Shown one piece after another: positions 1 to 8,982 of a DNA stretch of 23,299 nt. The stretch spans positions 1-23,299 of the forward strand of contig JAYMTA010000895.1 in the NCBI GenBank assembly GCA_036897625.1, written 5' to 3'. The notes under the pieces were generated by a model, which was given only the letters and a program-made list of their open reading frames with translations, did no database searches and was not told the DNA's origin. The stretch is from Pelargonium cotyledonis. Lineage: Eukaryota; Streptophyta; Magnoliopsida; Geraniales; Geraniaceae. Within the stretch, counting starts at the first letter, position 1, and each line of letters begins with the position of its first letter. The position numbers and the translations under genes were made by a program.

Positions 1-880
1 AAATTTTAAAACGCTTAAACCGCTTAGTTCAACATATCTTAATAATTTTAGATATACAATAATAATAATAATAAATAATCTCACAACATTAATTGTATAC
101 ATAATATACAAGAAAAGTGAAAGATTTGATATATATAAATTGAGCAATGCTATATGTACAAAATTTTGTACAAAATTATTTTTACAAAATAATGTACCAA
201 TAACATATCAAATATTATATTGATGATTTGGCCGAATCACAACGCGCCACGTGTGCAGGAAGTTTAATAAATCGGGTGCTCTGCACTAGAAATTTATGGG
301 ATGTTAGTGGTATCATATGTGTCATGTTATTATTTGTTGTTAAAATTAATTTTAAGCTACAAATATACGAAAAAGAGTTTGCCACGTAAACTAGCTACCA
401 CGTCATTTTGTATAGAAAAGTTTATACAAAATTTAAGATTTTTAGCATTTTTTATATAAATTTGTGCAGCATTTAACAAATTAAAGTATAAAACAAAATA
501 TTTTTTCATTAAAAATTAAACAAAACAGGCCCACATAATATTAACTTAAATTTCATTCTAGCCAATCAGTTTTATTACTTGCTCTACGTAGACTATTAGT
601 GGGGCACCCTATAAAATGGTATGGGGGCACCCATCTGCATGTATTCGCAACAATATATCTTGCAATACTATATTTTAGTTGAACAAAATAAAGAGTTTAT
701 TTTAAAAGAAATTCACATTTATATATGGAAGTGAGTTTTTTTCCCGTAGGTTGTAAAGAGGATTCCATAATGTGTACAACTTTCAGAGTACGTCAAAACA
801 CATACAAATGACAAAAAAAGTTCCGTACTCAAATTAATCATATAGTTTTATTCATTTTCATAATATTCTCGGAATTTTAG
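1..880. other. AT-rich intergenic stretch, no gene recognised
   Basis: No coding region is supported here. Visible items are an (AAT)n microsatellite at about 58-76, an 18-bp perfect palindrome centred on GTACAAAATTTTGTAC at 155-172, and a G-box CACGTG at 248-253. There is also a CCAAT/TATA-like pair around 560-620 (CTATAAAATGG near 610) with no open frame behind it. Base composition is like the other spacers of the cluster. Confidence 0.5.
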
Positions 881-891
881 CAACATGAGAA

Positions 892-1091
892 CTAGATATA
901 TATATGAACATATGTATTTAGTTGATTGGGATTGCAATAACAATTATTCTCGGTTGAACCGGGAGCCTTCGGTTCGCACTGACCGCCGTTATAAAAACCG
1001 GAGTCCGCGCATCATTGATTGCAGTCATGGAACTTCTTACAAGGCCCTTGATACACTCTCCCCTCTGTTTGTGCTCCTGCTTCTGGTGCAA
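892..1091 (-). pseudogene. Defensin-like peptide relic, exon 2 only
   Basis: The minus strand shows the cysteine-bearing second exon of the local defensin-like family. It keeps a splice acceptor (TGTAG before 1091), the motif GPCKKFHDC, a GGQCEP block and a terminal CYC. It pairs with the relic at 7696-8536 as one subfamily: the motif, the end of the preceding intron and part of the intron beyond are shared. No signal-peptide exon is found upstream on the minus strand. A block at 1281-1369 that in the neighbouring relic lies well upstream of exon 1 here lies only about 190 bp from exon 2, so the 5' part of the gene is probably deleted. The copy looks broken (missing exon plus about one interruption) and is treated as a fossil. 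Confidence 0.75.
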
Positions 1092-1280
1092 CTACATATT
1101 TTTCACATTTCAAATCAATTAGTAAATGTTTATTAATTATAAATAGTAGTGTATATCTATGAATTGAATCATAAGAAAGCAAAAGAAAGAATGTTCTATA
1201 TATTTTGGTTCGTCAACTATTCATTTGGTTTCGGATTTCTACTTGATTAAGAAAGCAAAAGAAAATATATATTCTTTTTT

Positions 1281-1369
1281 TCAATTTTCAATCCCTTTTT
1301 TTATCTCTTCAAATGAATTGTTAATTCAGATCAAATAACGTTTAGATTAAGTTACATACGAACAGTCAA
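1281..1369. repeat. Duplicated block shared with 2612-2701
   Basis: About 90 bp, from TTCAATTTTCAAT through a TCTTCAAATGAATT core to AAGTTACATACGAAC, recurs in diverged form at 2612-2701. In the second place it lies about 150-240 bp upstream of the exon 1 of a defensin-like relic. It is therefore best read as a duplicated 5' flank of the peptide gene family, though a dispersed repeat is possible. Confidence 0.6.
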
Positions 1370-1559
1370 ACTATATCATTAATGGTTATCTGAATTTCCA
1401 TCAGACATTAAAAAAAAAGAAACTAAATTATGTAAATATGATTTTAATAGTAGAATTTATCTGTTGTGTGTAACTCATGAACATGCTAAAGACTTAAGGG
1501 GCATTGAAATTTGAGTTCGTTATTTTTATATGATTATTTTATCTTGAAAATTTAAAAGT

Positions 1560-1830
1560 TTTGGTCACGGCTCCGTTTGGTCGTGCTAGATCTCTCTCTA
1601 CGTCGTTTTTCTTAGTATGAATATCGTTATTTCAGGAAACTCTTTTGATGCTTGGAGCATTATCTCATTCAATCGATAGTTCGTTTATTATCTCTTTTGA
1701 CTTTCGGTCTTGGGTGGCAGATCTTATCTCGTGTTTGAGATAGTTTTTTGTTTGCACACCTCTTTTTCTTGTACTTTTATTTCCGACCTACGGATTTTTA
1801 ATAAAAGGTACTACTTTGCTGATAAAAAAA
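1560..1830 (+). mobile_element. Possible truncated LINE 3' end
   Basis: The stretch is less AT-rich than its surroundings. It ends in TTTAATAAAAGGTACTAC, a short spacer and an A-run at about 1823-1831. This layout (polyadenylation-like signal, then A tail) is usual for 5'-truncated plant non-LTR retrotransposons. No reverse transcriptase coding is visible and no clear target-site duplication was found, so the call is weak. Confidence 0.35.
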
Positions 1831-2025
1831 AATTAGCTCAAAAATGGATTTACTCATTTACCAACAGATAATACCCAACAAGTATATTCATAACCAACAT
1901 TTGTTGCTAACAAAAGAAGTGAAGATAAAGTATTGTGGTCAAACTAATTTATTTATTTAATGTGTTCAAGAACAAGAACATATATTGTTTATTTGTAGCT
2001 AACAATATATGACGACGAGATTGAA

Positions 2026-2459
2026 TTAGTTGGAATAGCAATAACAATGTAACTCCGGAAAGTTGGGAGTCGGTTTCTCGCAGGCGCCGCCAAAGGATAA
2101 CGTTGGTAGAAACAGTATATGTTGCAATCTTGAAACTTAGAGCAAAGTCCCATGTCAAACTTATACTTTGCTGCTTCTGCATTTTCTGCAACTTTTTTTT
2201 TTCGACAATTCAAATTATAATTAATTGATAACTAACTATTAATTAACAAAAATAAAATTTAAATAAAAATAATTATTTTTCAATTGCATGTACATTGAAT
2301 AAAATTTAGTAAACTAGGTATTTATACACATTTTTATAAAATTAGTTTTAATAAATAAAATGAAAATAATTAAATCGGCATCACGTATAATTTATCTGAA
2401 CTTATAAGCAAAGCAACACATACAAATCCCAAAAGAAAGCATTTTGCCGAAATAGCCAT
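2026..2459 (-). pseudogene. Defensin-like peptide gene relic, two exons
   Basis: Exon 1 (2396-2459) encodes a signal peptide starting MAISAKCFLLGF, almost the same as those of the intact relatives. Exon 2 (2026-2191) carries the family hallmarks: VAENAEAAK, a CSKFQDC motif, a third cysteine three residues later, and remnants of the GGxC and CYC blocks. A TATA box (TATAAATA on the minus strand, 2540-2547) lies at the same distance as in the intact genes. The 3' flank (about 1875-1985) matches that of the gene at 5318-6355, so these two are close duplicates. About two breaks prevent a normal product. It could still be transcribed; no function is claimed. Confidence 0.8.
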
Positions 2460-2611
2460 TTCGTCGGTAGAATTTTGTTTTTAATCTACAATATAATATA
2501 TAAAGCAAGAGATATATGAAGTGAACATTGTTTTGTTCCTATTTATACACAACTTTCATAACAAAATTTAATATGATTTTCTAATAAATTTCCAATACTT
2601 CTTCTTCTTCT

Positions 2612-2701
2612 TTTCAATTTCCAATACTTTTTTTTTCTCTTCAAATGAATTTTTAATTCATTTAAAATAAATTTTCGATTAAGTTACATACGAACCCTCA
2701 A
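2612..2701. repeat. Duplicated block shared with 1281-1369
   Basis: This is the diverged partner of the block at 1281-1369, upstream of the relic at 2026-2459. It ends in AAGTTACATACGAACCCTCA, followed by ATGGCGAAGCCAGACCC, a string that looks like the edge of another dispersed repeat. Confidence 0.55.
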
Positions 2702-3087
2702 TGGCGAAGCCAGACCCAAGACTTAGGGGAGGCACAATTTTTAATTAATATTGCTTAAAATAGTAGGTCATTATCTCAATTTAGTCTAATAAATTCTTGG
2801 ATTAAAATTCTTCTTTAAAGTTGTTTCACAAAAATCTTCTTTAAAGTTTTTTTTCTTGGATAATTTGGTTCTATATATTTTGTTTTTTTAGGAGATTTGG
2901 GTCTTTTTTATAAATAAATTATTTTCTGTTTCCATTTATACTAAACAAGTTTAATAAAATATTAGAAACAATATAAGTTTGTTGGGCTTTGACAGAGATG
3001 TTTATACGAAGGATAAGCAAAACTCAAAATTTGGACTTAAATGATTTGATTTGGGCTTAAATGAGGAATGTGTCATGGTTTAAATTT

Positions 3088-3670
3088 GATAAATTTCTAT
3101 ATTTAGAAAGTGAAATGGGAAATAGATTCTCATCGTATTTTTTTTGTTCAGATTACAATATTTGATCTTGTAATATTTGATTTTCAAGATAACTCTTATT
3201 CAGAATTCACATTTTCATAGAAATAAGGAGATATATTTTAAATTCGATTAATTTCTATATTTAGAAAGTGAAATGGAAAATAGATTCTCATCGTTTTTTT
3301 TTTGTTTCGGATTATAATATTTGATCTTGTAATATTCGATCTTCGGGATAACTCTTATACTTCATTCTCATTTTAATCAAAATTAGGAGCTTTCTTTTAA
3401 ATTCGATTAATTTCTATATTTAGAAAGTAAAATAAAAAATAGATTCTCATCGTTTTTTGGTTTCGGATTACAATATTTGACATTGTAATACTCGATATTC
3501 GGGATAACTCTTATTCTGGATTCGCATTTTCATTAAAATTAGGAGCTTTCTTTTCAGTTTGATAAGTTTCTATACTTAGAAAGTGAAATGAGAAATAGAT
3601 TCTCACATTTTTTGGGTTCGGATTACAATATTTGATTTTGTAATATTCGATCTTCGGGAGAACTATTATT
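3088..3670. repeat. Tandem array of ~158-bp units, about 3.7 copies
   Basis: The phrase GATAAATTTCTATATTTAG or a close variant starts at 3088, 3246, 3405 and 3561, giving periods of 158, 159 and 156 bp. Each unit continues with AAAGTGAAATGG, AATAGATTCTCATCG, GATTACAATATTTGA, a TTGTAATATTYGATCTTC segment, GATAACTCTTATTC and ATTAGGAG. The units are clearly diverged, with several differences per 50 bp, and the last ends early near 3670. No open frame crosses the array. It lies between the relic at 2026-2459 and the intact peptide gene at 4040. Confidence 0.9.
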
Positions 3671-3939
3671 TACGTCATTTTGTACCATAAACTTTGTTCA
3701 AATTAAAATATATGACATTTAGCATTATTCCTATGGAATATTCTATGGTTTTATAATATTTTTCATGATTTATTACCTTTGACTATACTGTTTGATGTTA
3801 CAATTCAGACAATTATTGCTAATTAGTAACTTAAGATAAGGTTTTTGAATTATATTATGCATGTACCTTAATTAATTAGCATACATGAATATGAACAATT
3901 CTTTTTTTTTTTCCACAAATATGAACAATTTTAATTGTG

Positions 3940-3947
3940 TATAAATA
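3940..3947 (+). promoter_or_regulatory. TATA box of the + strand defensin-like gene
   Basis: TATAAATAGGC lies about 93 bp before the ATG at 4040. The same string, TATAAATAGGC, lies upstream of the gene at 5318-6355 (6443-6450). Close variants precede the relics at 2459 (2540-2547) and 8536 (8594-8601). The core promoter was thus copied together with the coding exons. Confidence 0.75.
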
Positions 3948-4039
3948 GGCATATATATGAGCCATTTTACATCAACCTTTCTCATATTAAAAGCTTAAAC
4001 ATTTTCGATTAAAAACTAATTAAAATTTATACACAAAAA

Positions 4040-4476
4040 ATGGCTAGTTCTGCAAAATGTTTCTTTCTTGGGTTTCTGTGTGTTGCATTGCTCCTGAGTT
4101 CAGGCAATTTTCAACTTTTGGCCAGTTATTAATTACTCTATTTAATTTAATTGATTATATTTCGAGACGATAAATAATCTTCAACATTGCTAATTTTTAT
4201 GTTCATACTCGTGTTAATGAAACCGCTATGATTTTTTTATTATCGAAAATTTACAATATTCTTTTTAAAATCACATTGACTTTTTTATTTGAATTGTAAA
4301 TAAAAATAGTTGCAGAACCTGCAAGAGCAGCATTATGGAAGGGGGACATGGGGCCTTGCTCTAAGTATCCGGACTGCAAGAAGTATTGCCTTGAGAACAG
4401 ATTTCCTCTCGGCGGCGGCTGCCAAAAACCGGGTAGTGAATCGCCCGAGGAACATTGTTATTGCTATTGGAACTAA
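4040..4476 (+). CDS. Defensin-like (DEFL/LCR-type) secreted cysteine-rich peptide
   Basis: The gene has two exons, 4040-4103 and 4310-4476, and encodes 76 residues. Exon 1 gives a signal peptide (MASSAKCFFLGF, then a CVALLLSS hydrophobic core). The phase-1 intron before the mature part is the usual plan of plant defensin-like genes. The mature part starts near VAEPARAALW and has six cysteines, spaced C-x5-C-x3-C-x10-C-x11-C-x-C, ending HCYCYWN and then TAA. This is the CS-alpha-beta pattern. Such peptides are secreted and serve in defence or in pollen-pistil signalling; which applies here cannot be told. The intron (4104-4309) ends TAG but starts GC instead of GT (CAG then GCAATT), so it would have to be a GC-AG intron. 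The start is fixed by homology with the copy at 6355. The gene converges with that copy. Confidence 0.82.
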
Positions 4477-5317
4477 TTCATTTTCATCGCATTATTCTCA
4501 GCAACAAATTCTGCAATATTCATGATTTCGTCTGAATAAATTATTTTACTAGTAATTAGTTTGAGGACTATACTCATCGCTTTTCGGTGCCTTTTGTCTA
4601 CCAGTACTCTTGCACTACGTATTGCTTGACGAAACTGGAAAAATTTTGATGTTAGGAAGATTAAATTAAAATAACAGTCAAACTGGGGACGAATTTGAAA
4701 CAAAATAGATTTTAAGAGGACTCAATTGAAACAAAAATTAAATTGAGTATCAATTTAGGATAAAATGGATACAAAAATTATAATTTTTGAACAACTTTGA
4801 TACTAATTAAGATAATGAAATTGTAATAAAAACCAAATTGGGTATTTGAATAAAAATGGAAACTAAGAGAACCGTTTTCGAATATTCTTCTTGAGAAATA
4901 ATTGAAATGTAAAATTGTGAACTCACACACGCTAGTGACTTTTCAATAATTCGAGGACCTACAAAGTATTTAAACATATATTGTTCGATTCTTTTATTAC
5001 TTTATATAGATAAATATATGAACTTAAGTATCTACAATGGAAATCCCAAATATTTCATATCCAACATTTGTTGAGTCAAGCGGTATTTGATAGGAGTAGA
5101 TGGACGTGCTACCAAAGTATTATGTCCATAAACTAATTCATTTATTTTTCAATTATTTTATGGTCATTCAAATCTAATCGGTCCAAATAAACACCCGTAT
5201 TTAGTAGTAGTAGTAGATGGAAGACACAAGCGAGGTGAAGAGAAAGTATTATCGTCAAACTAATTTTATTTCTATAATGTGAACGAGAACAAGAACATAG
5301 TTAATGACGATAACGAA
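4477..5317. other. Spacer between convergent defensin-like genes
   Basis: No gene is seen. From about 5060 to 5317 it holds the 3' flank of the minus-strand gene, which matches 1875-2025. The match is split by an extra stretch between two copies of GTAGATGGA (5096-5104 and 5213-5221), which looks like a small insertion with a 9-bp duplication. The part at 4690-4860 is made of ATTGAAACAAAAATTAAATT-like phrases of a dispersed repeat type also seen near 7090-7240 and 8040-8416. Confidence 0.45.
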
Positions 5318-6355
5318 TTAGCTGGCATAGCAATAACAATGTTCTTCCGGTGAGTCCGGTGACGGTTTCTCGCAGGCGCCGCCTTGAGGAAAACGTTGCT
5401 GGAGGCAGTACTGATTGCAGTCTTCATACTTAGAGCAAGGCCCTTCGTCTACCTTCCACTTTTGCGCAATTGCATGTTCTGCAACTTTTTTTTTAAAAAA
5501 AAAACAAAAACAAAAATCAACTATTACTAACTATTAATTAATAAAAACAATTATTATTCAAGCCCGTGTAGATTGAATAAAATGCAGTAAACTATAAATA
5601 CAAATTTTCATAGAATTAATTTAGTCTATAGAATAATAAAAACAATATCTTACTGGATCAGACCGGACCGAATGTTTCTTTGGAGGACTAATCCAATCAG
5701 TCTAGATTTAGACCGAACCAATTTTGTACGACACGTTTGTGGTTAAGGTCATTAGCTCTATCCTTAATTAACCACCTGGGTTTTAACCATAATCACACGG
5801 ATTTAAATCTCGTGACTCGAGAAATTGTTCCAAAGCAATTTTAGAGTATAAAATGGAGAACGTAAAACTCTCTCGATTTGACTTGTATTGACAAGTCTCA
5901 ACCAATAACTCATAAAATCTTTTGGTTTATAATAAACCTACCTTAAATATTAAAGAGAATAATATCGAGAAACACAAAAGAAAAAATTACGGTTTGAAAT
6001 TAAAGCACATTTTTTTATAAGCGAGCGATCTTTTTTTTATTCAATCCGAAGATCCAAATAAAAGTAAAAACGATTGCGTATCATAACTATAATCCAGACA
6101 GGAAAGTAATGCTAAAAGATGAATCAATACATGACAATAATGAAAGAGCAAAACTTTGAATACGAAGAACCGTTTCCTCAATCCTTAATTATAAGAGTAC
6201 CTTTCTATGAGTTTTTTTTTTTTGCATCTTGAAATTTAATAATTTAAAGTATTAATTAGATAATAGAGACTAGCAAAAAGTTGGAATTTACCTGAACTTA
6301 AGAGCAATGCAACACAGAGAAATCCAATAAAGAAGGATTTTGCAGAACCAGCCAT
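5318..6355 (-). CDS. Defensin-like (DEFL/LCR-type) secreted cysteine-rich peptide
   Basis: The gene has two exons, 6292-6355 and 5318-5484, with a GT-AG phase-1 intron of 807 nt, and encodes 76 residues. Exon 1 encodes a signal peptide (MAGSAKSFFIGF, then CVALLLSS). The mature part runs VAEHAIAQKW, GPCSKYEDCNQYC, QGGACEKP and SPEEHCYCYAS, then TAA. Cysteine spacing is identical to the + strand paralogue (x5, x3, x10, x11, x1). The two proteins differ at 3 of 21 signal residues but at 19 of 55 mature residues. A TATA box (TATAAATAGGC on the minus strand, 6443-6450) lies 88 bp before the ATG. The large intron holds extra AT-rich sequence and a block at about 5650-5940 that may be an inserted repeat. 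It is a probable secreted defence or reproductive signalling peptide; the target is unknown. Confidence 0.87.
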
Positions 6356-6442
6356 TTTGTTTGTATTATTAGCTATTAATTTTCAATGTTTAAGCTTTGG
6401 ATATGTGTGGAAGGTTGATGTAAAAAGGCTCATGTCTATGCC

Positions 6443-6450
6443 TATTTATA
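6443..6450 (-). promoter_or_regulatory. TATA box of the - strand defensin-like gene
   Basis: TATAAATAGGC on the minus strand, 88 bp before the ATG at 6355, is the same string as upstream of the gene at 4040. Confidence 0.75.
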
Positions 6451-6734
6451 CAAAATTATTTTGGTCCTCTAAAATTTAAAATGGTTTGTATTCATGTATT
6501 TTTCAATTCCAAATTATTTTTTTCTATAATTAAATTTCTAATTCCAAACAAATATTTGAAGTATTGAATAATCAATATTCAAAGGTAATTAATCATTATA
6601 AAAAGGGTAATAAATCATGAAATTTATTTCTTACCGACGAAATTAAGGCATAAAATCATAATATAAATCATAAAAAGTAAAAACTAATTTTATGTACCAT
6701 TCATGGTAAAAAATAATATCATTATTGCCTAAAA

Positions 6735-6955
6735 GAGTAATATGGGCATCAGTTGACTTATATAATCTTATATCAGTCAGACTAATGAGGTGATGATACC
6801 TCATTTAAAATCATGGATCCGGACGGGTCACTCCGCTCCCACAAATTCACTTGGGTGGATATAAGTGATTTTAAATGAGGTGTCATCACCTCATTGGCTT
6901 TGTTAAGTTGTGACTGATGTAACCTTATATCAATCAACTGATATACATTTTACTC
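6735..6955. mobile_element. 221-bp MITE, Mutator-like, with 9-bp TSD
   Basis: The ends are inverted: GAGTAATATGGGCATCAG on the left, and GAGTAAAATGTATATCAG as the reverse complement of the right end. The match continues inward through TATATAA and ATCAGTCA to a nearly perfect inner arm of about 30 bp (AATGAGGTGATGA...TTTAAAATCA). Most of the element is therefore two long arms around a GC-richer core of about 50 bp (GGATCCGGACGGG...). The direct repeat TGCCTAAAA flanks it exactly (6726-6734 and 6956-6964). Nine-bp duplications and long TIRs are the mark of Mutator-like elements. There is no coding capacity, so it depends on an outside transposase. Confidence 0.85.
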
Positions 6956-6979
6956 TGCCTAAAATTAAAATTTCCCATC

Positions 6980-7666
6980 ATATATCTTCTAAATGCATCA
7001 TAATATCATTTTTGTATCTTAATTACACTTATTTTTCCAAATTGATGCAAAATTTGAATTTTGTACTCAAATTATTGATATCGTTCCCATAGTTCAATAC
7101 TTAGACTATATATATTGTTCTAAATTGGTACATAGTTTGATTTTTGTTTCCATTTGATATTCAAACTATTGATATCATTCCAATTTGGTACATAAACTAT
7201 ATAATTGTGTTCTAAATCGGTCTCACATGTAGTTGTGCCATTCAATCTATCTCAAACGACATCTCTTTTCAATTTTCATTCTTTTAGAAATCAAGTATAT
7301 ATATGATTTGGTAATTTTCGGTGTGTCTAACGTATATATAAACGGTAGTCGCATTTGTTGTGTACTTATTTTATTGAAGAAGACTAAATACAAATACACA
7401 ATACAACATTGTAGTGCAACTGTCCTTAAACTAGTGACTAAACAACATATTATGCGACATCATTGTTGTAATCGATAGTCACGTTGAAATTGTCATATCA
7501 AATATTTATTTTCTAAAAAACATGAAAATTGAAACCGGATGCCACTTGGATTTGATTGGATGTACATATATGTGAGACTAGAGTATTGGCCTCATAATAC
7601 TTTTATTAGTCCCGCGTCAAAAGACAAGAGATCTATATATAAATGAAAATTATGTATCGCACGTAA
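6980..7666. other. AT-rich intergenic stretch with dispersed repeat phrases
   Basis: No convincing gene is seen; short open frames here lack any family signal. From about 7090 to 7240 it repeats phrases such as AAATTGGTACATA and ATTGATATCATTCC. These are of the same style as the inverted-repeat element at 8043-8416 and probably one arm of a related dispersed element. Confidence 0.4.
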
Positions 7667-7724
7667 CTAGTTTGGAAAACAATAACAATTATTCTCTAGT
7701 TTGGAAAACAATAACAATTATTCT
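7667..7724. repeat. 29-bp tandem duplication (2 copies)
   Basis: The unit CTAGTTTGGAAAACAATAAC plus nine more bases is present twice without gap, at 7667-7695 and 7696-7724. The second copy contains the 3' end of the defensin-like relic on the minus strand. The copies are identical, so the duplication is recent. Confidence 0.9.
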
Positions 7725-8536
7725 CTGTTGATGTTGAGCCGGGAACCGCCGGTTCACACTGACCGCCGTCGTAAAAACACTCACCACTGATTGCAGTCAT
7801 GGAACTTCTTACAAGGCCCTTGATTCACTCTCCCCTCTTCTTGTGCTTGTTGCATTTGGTGCAACTACATATTTTTCACATTTCAAATCAATAACTAAAT
7901 ATTTATTAATTATACATATAGTAGTATATCTATTAATTGCATCATAAGAAAGTAAAAAAAAAATGTATATAGTATATATTTTGGTTCTTTAACTATTCAT
8001 TTCAGACATGTACTTGATTTAATTTTTGTTTCAGTTGATTACTGAACTATATATATTGTATCGACTTTGAATTTAAACTGTTATTTTGTTTCAAATGAAT
8101 TGGTTCAACCCGTATTGGTACCATCATTAGGTTGAGTTGACAATCACATGTCATTTGAGTTAACTAAATTTGCAATGAAATGATTTTGAAACAAAATTGT
8201 ACAATTGAAAAACAAAATTGACGTGACGGTTGTTTTAAATTGACCACATCAGTAAATTTAATTAATTCAATGTCATATGATCATCGTCGTGTCAATAAAA
8301 AAAAATTTAGCTTAATTTGACGGCTACAGTACAAGTTGGACCAATTTGAAACAATCCAATTGAAACAATATGAATCATTATGAAATTGATTGCCAATTTA
8401 GAATAAAATATATAGTTGGACGACCAAAATAAAACATTTTCGAAAGAAAAATTAGTAGACGTTGGAAATTACCTGAACTTAGGAGCAATGCAACACAAAT
8501 GAATCCAAGAAAGAAGAATTTTGCATAACCAGCCAT
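7696..8536 (-). pseudogene. Defensin-like peptide gene relic, two exons
   Basis: Exon 1 (8473-8536) encodes a well-preserved signal peptide (MAGYAKFFFLGF, then CVALLLSS) with a normal GT donor. Exon 2 (7696-7864) keeps GPCKKFHDC, GGQCEP and CYC elements and pairs with the relic at 892-1091 as a subfamily. A TATA box (TATAAATA on the minus strand, 8594-8601) is in the family position. Exon 2 is not continuously open in the phase set by exon 1; about two breaks are inferred. The intron (7865-8472) contains most of the inverted-repeat element at 8043-8416. Confidence 0.75.
8043..8416. mobile_element. Possible degraded element with long inverted repeats
   Basis: The left arm (GAACTATATATATTGTA, TTTTGTTTCAAATGAATTGG, TTGACAATCACATGTCA) is matched imperfectly by the reverse complement of the right arm (CAACTATATATTTTATTC, TTGTTTCAAATTGGTCCAAC, TTGACACGACGATGATCA). 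The two arms of more than 130 bp meet in the middle, as in fold-back or MULE-type MITEs. No target-site duplication could be settled. It lies inside the intron of the defensin-like relic. Confidence 0.45.
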
Positions 8537-8982
8537 TTTGTTTTTAATCTGCAATATTGTTTAAGCTTCGGATTTGAGAATGGTTGATATGCTTATTTAT
8601 ACATTATTTTCGGATTTTCCTACTAACAATATGGTCTTCCAAAATCTAAAATGATTACAATTAACATTTCTAATTATTTTGGGTTCCAAAACCTAATCTC
8701 TCACTAATTAAATCTCTAATTCACAATATTTGAGTAGATAATTCAAATCCCAAATTAAAAAAATGTGATTATTAACCAAAATGGAACATAATCTATAAGT
8801 AATGGTAAGGGATTATTTTTAAGAACAATTTAAATCCACTAATATTTTGAAAGTATGACGTTCTCCAACATTCGTGCAAAAAATCACGCCATCCTTTCAA
8901 TTTTTCTAGAAAATAATAGAATTTAAACTCACAACTTTCAATCAATCACCACAAATTTATATTTGATTTTGTTGCCCGTATT

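Noticed and set aside
560-720. CCAAT plus TATA-like arrangement as a promoter
   Set aside because: No coding sequence or recognisable RNA follows, and such strings occur by chance in AT-rich DNA.
3088-3670. CRISPR-like array
   Set aside because: The units are long (about 158 bp), contiguous and diverged, without repeat-spacer alternation, in a plant nuclear context.
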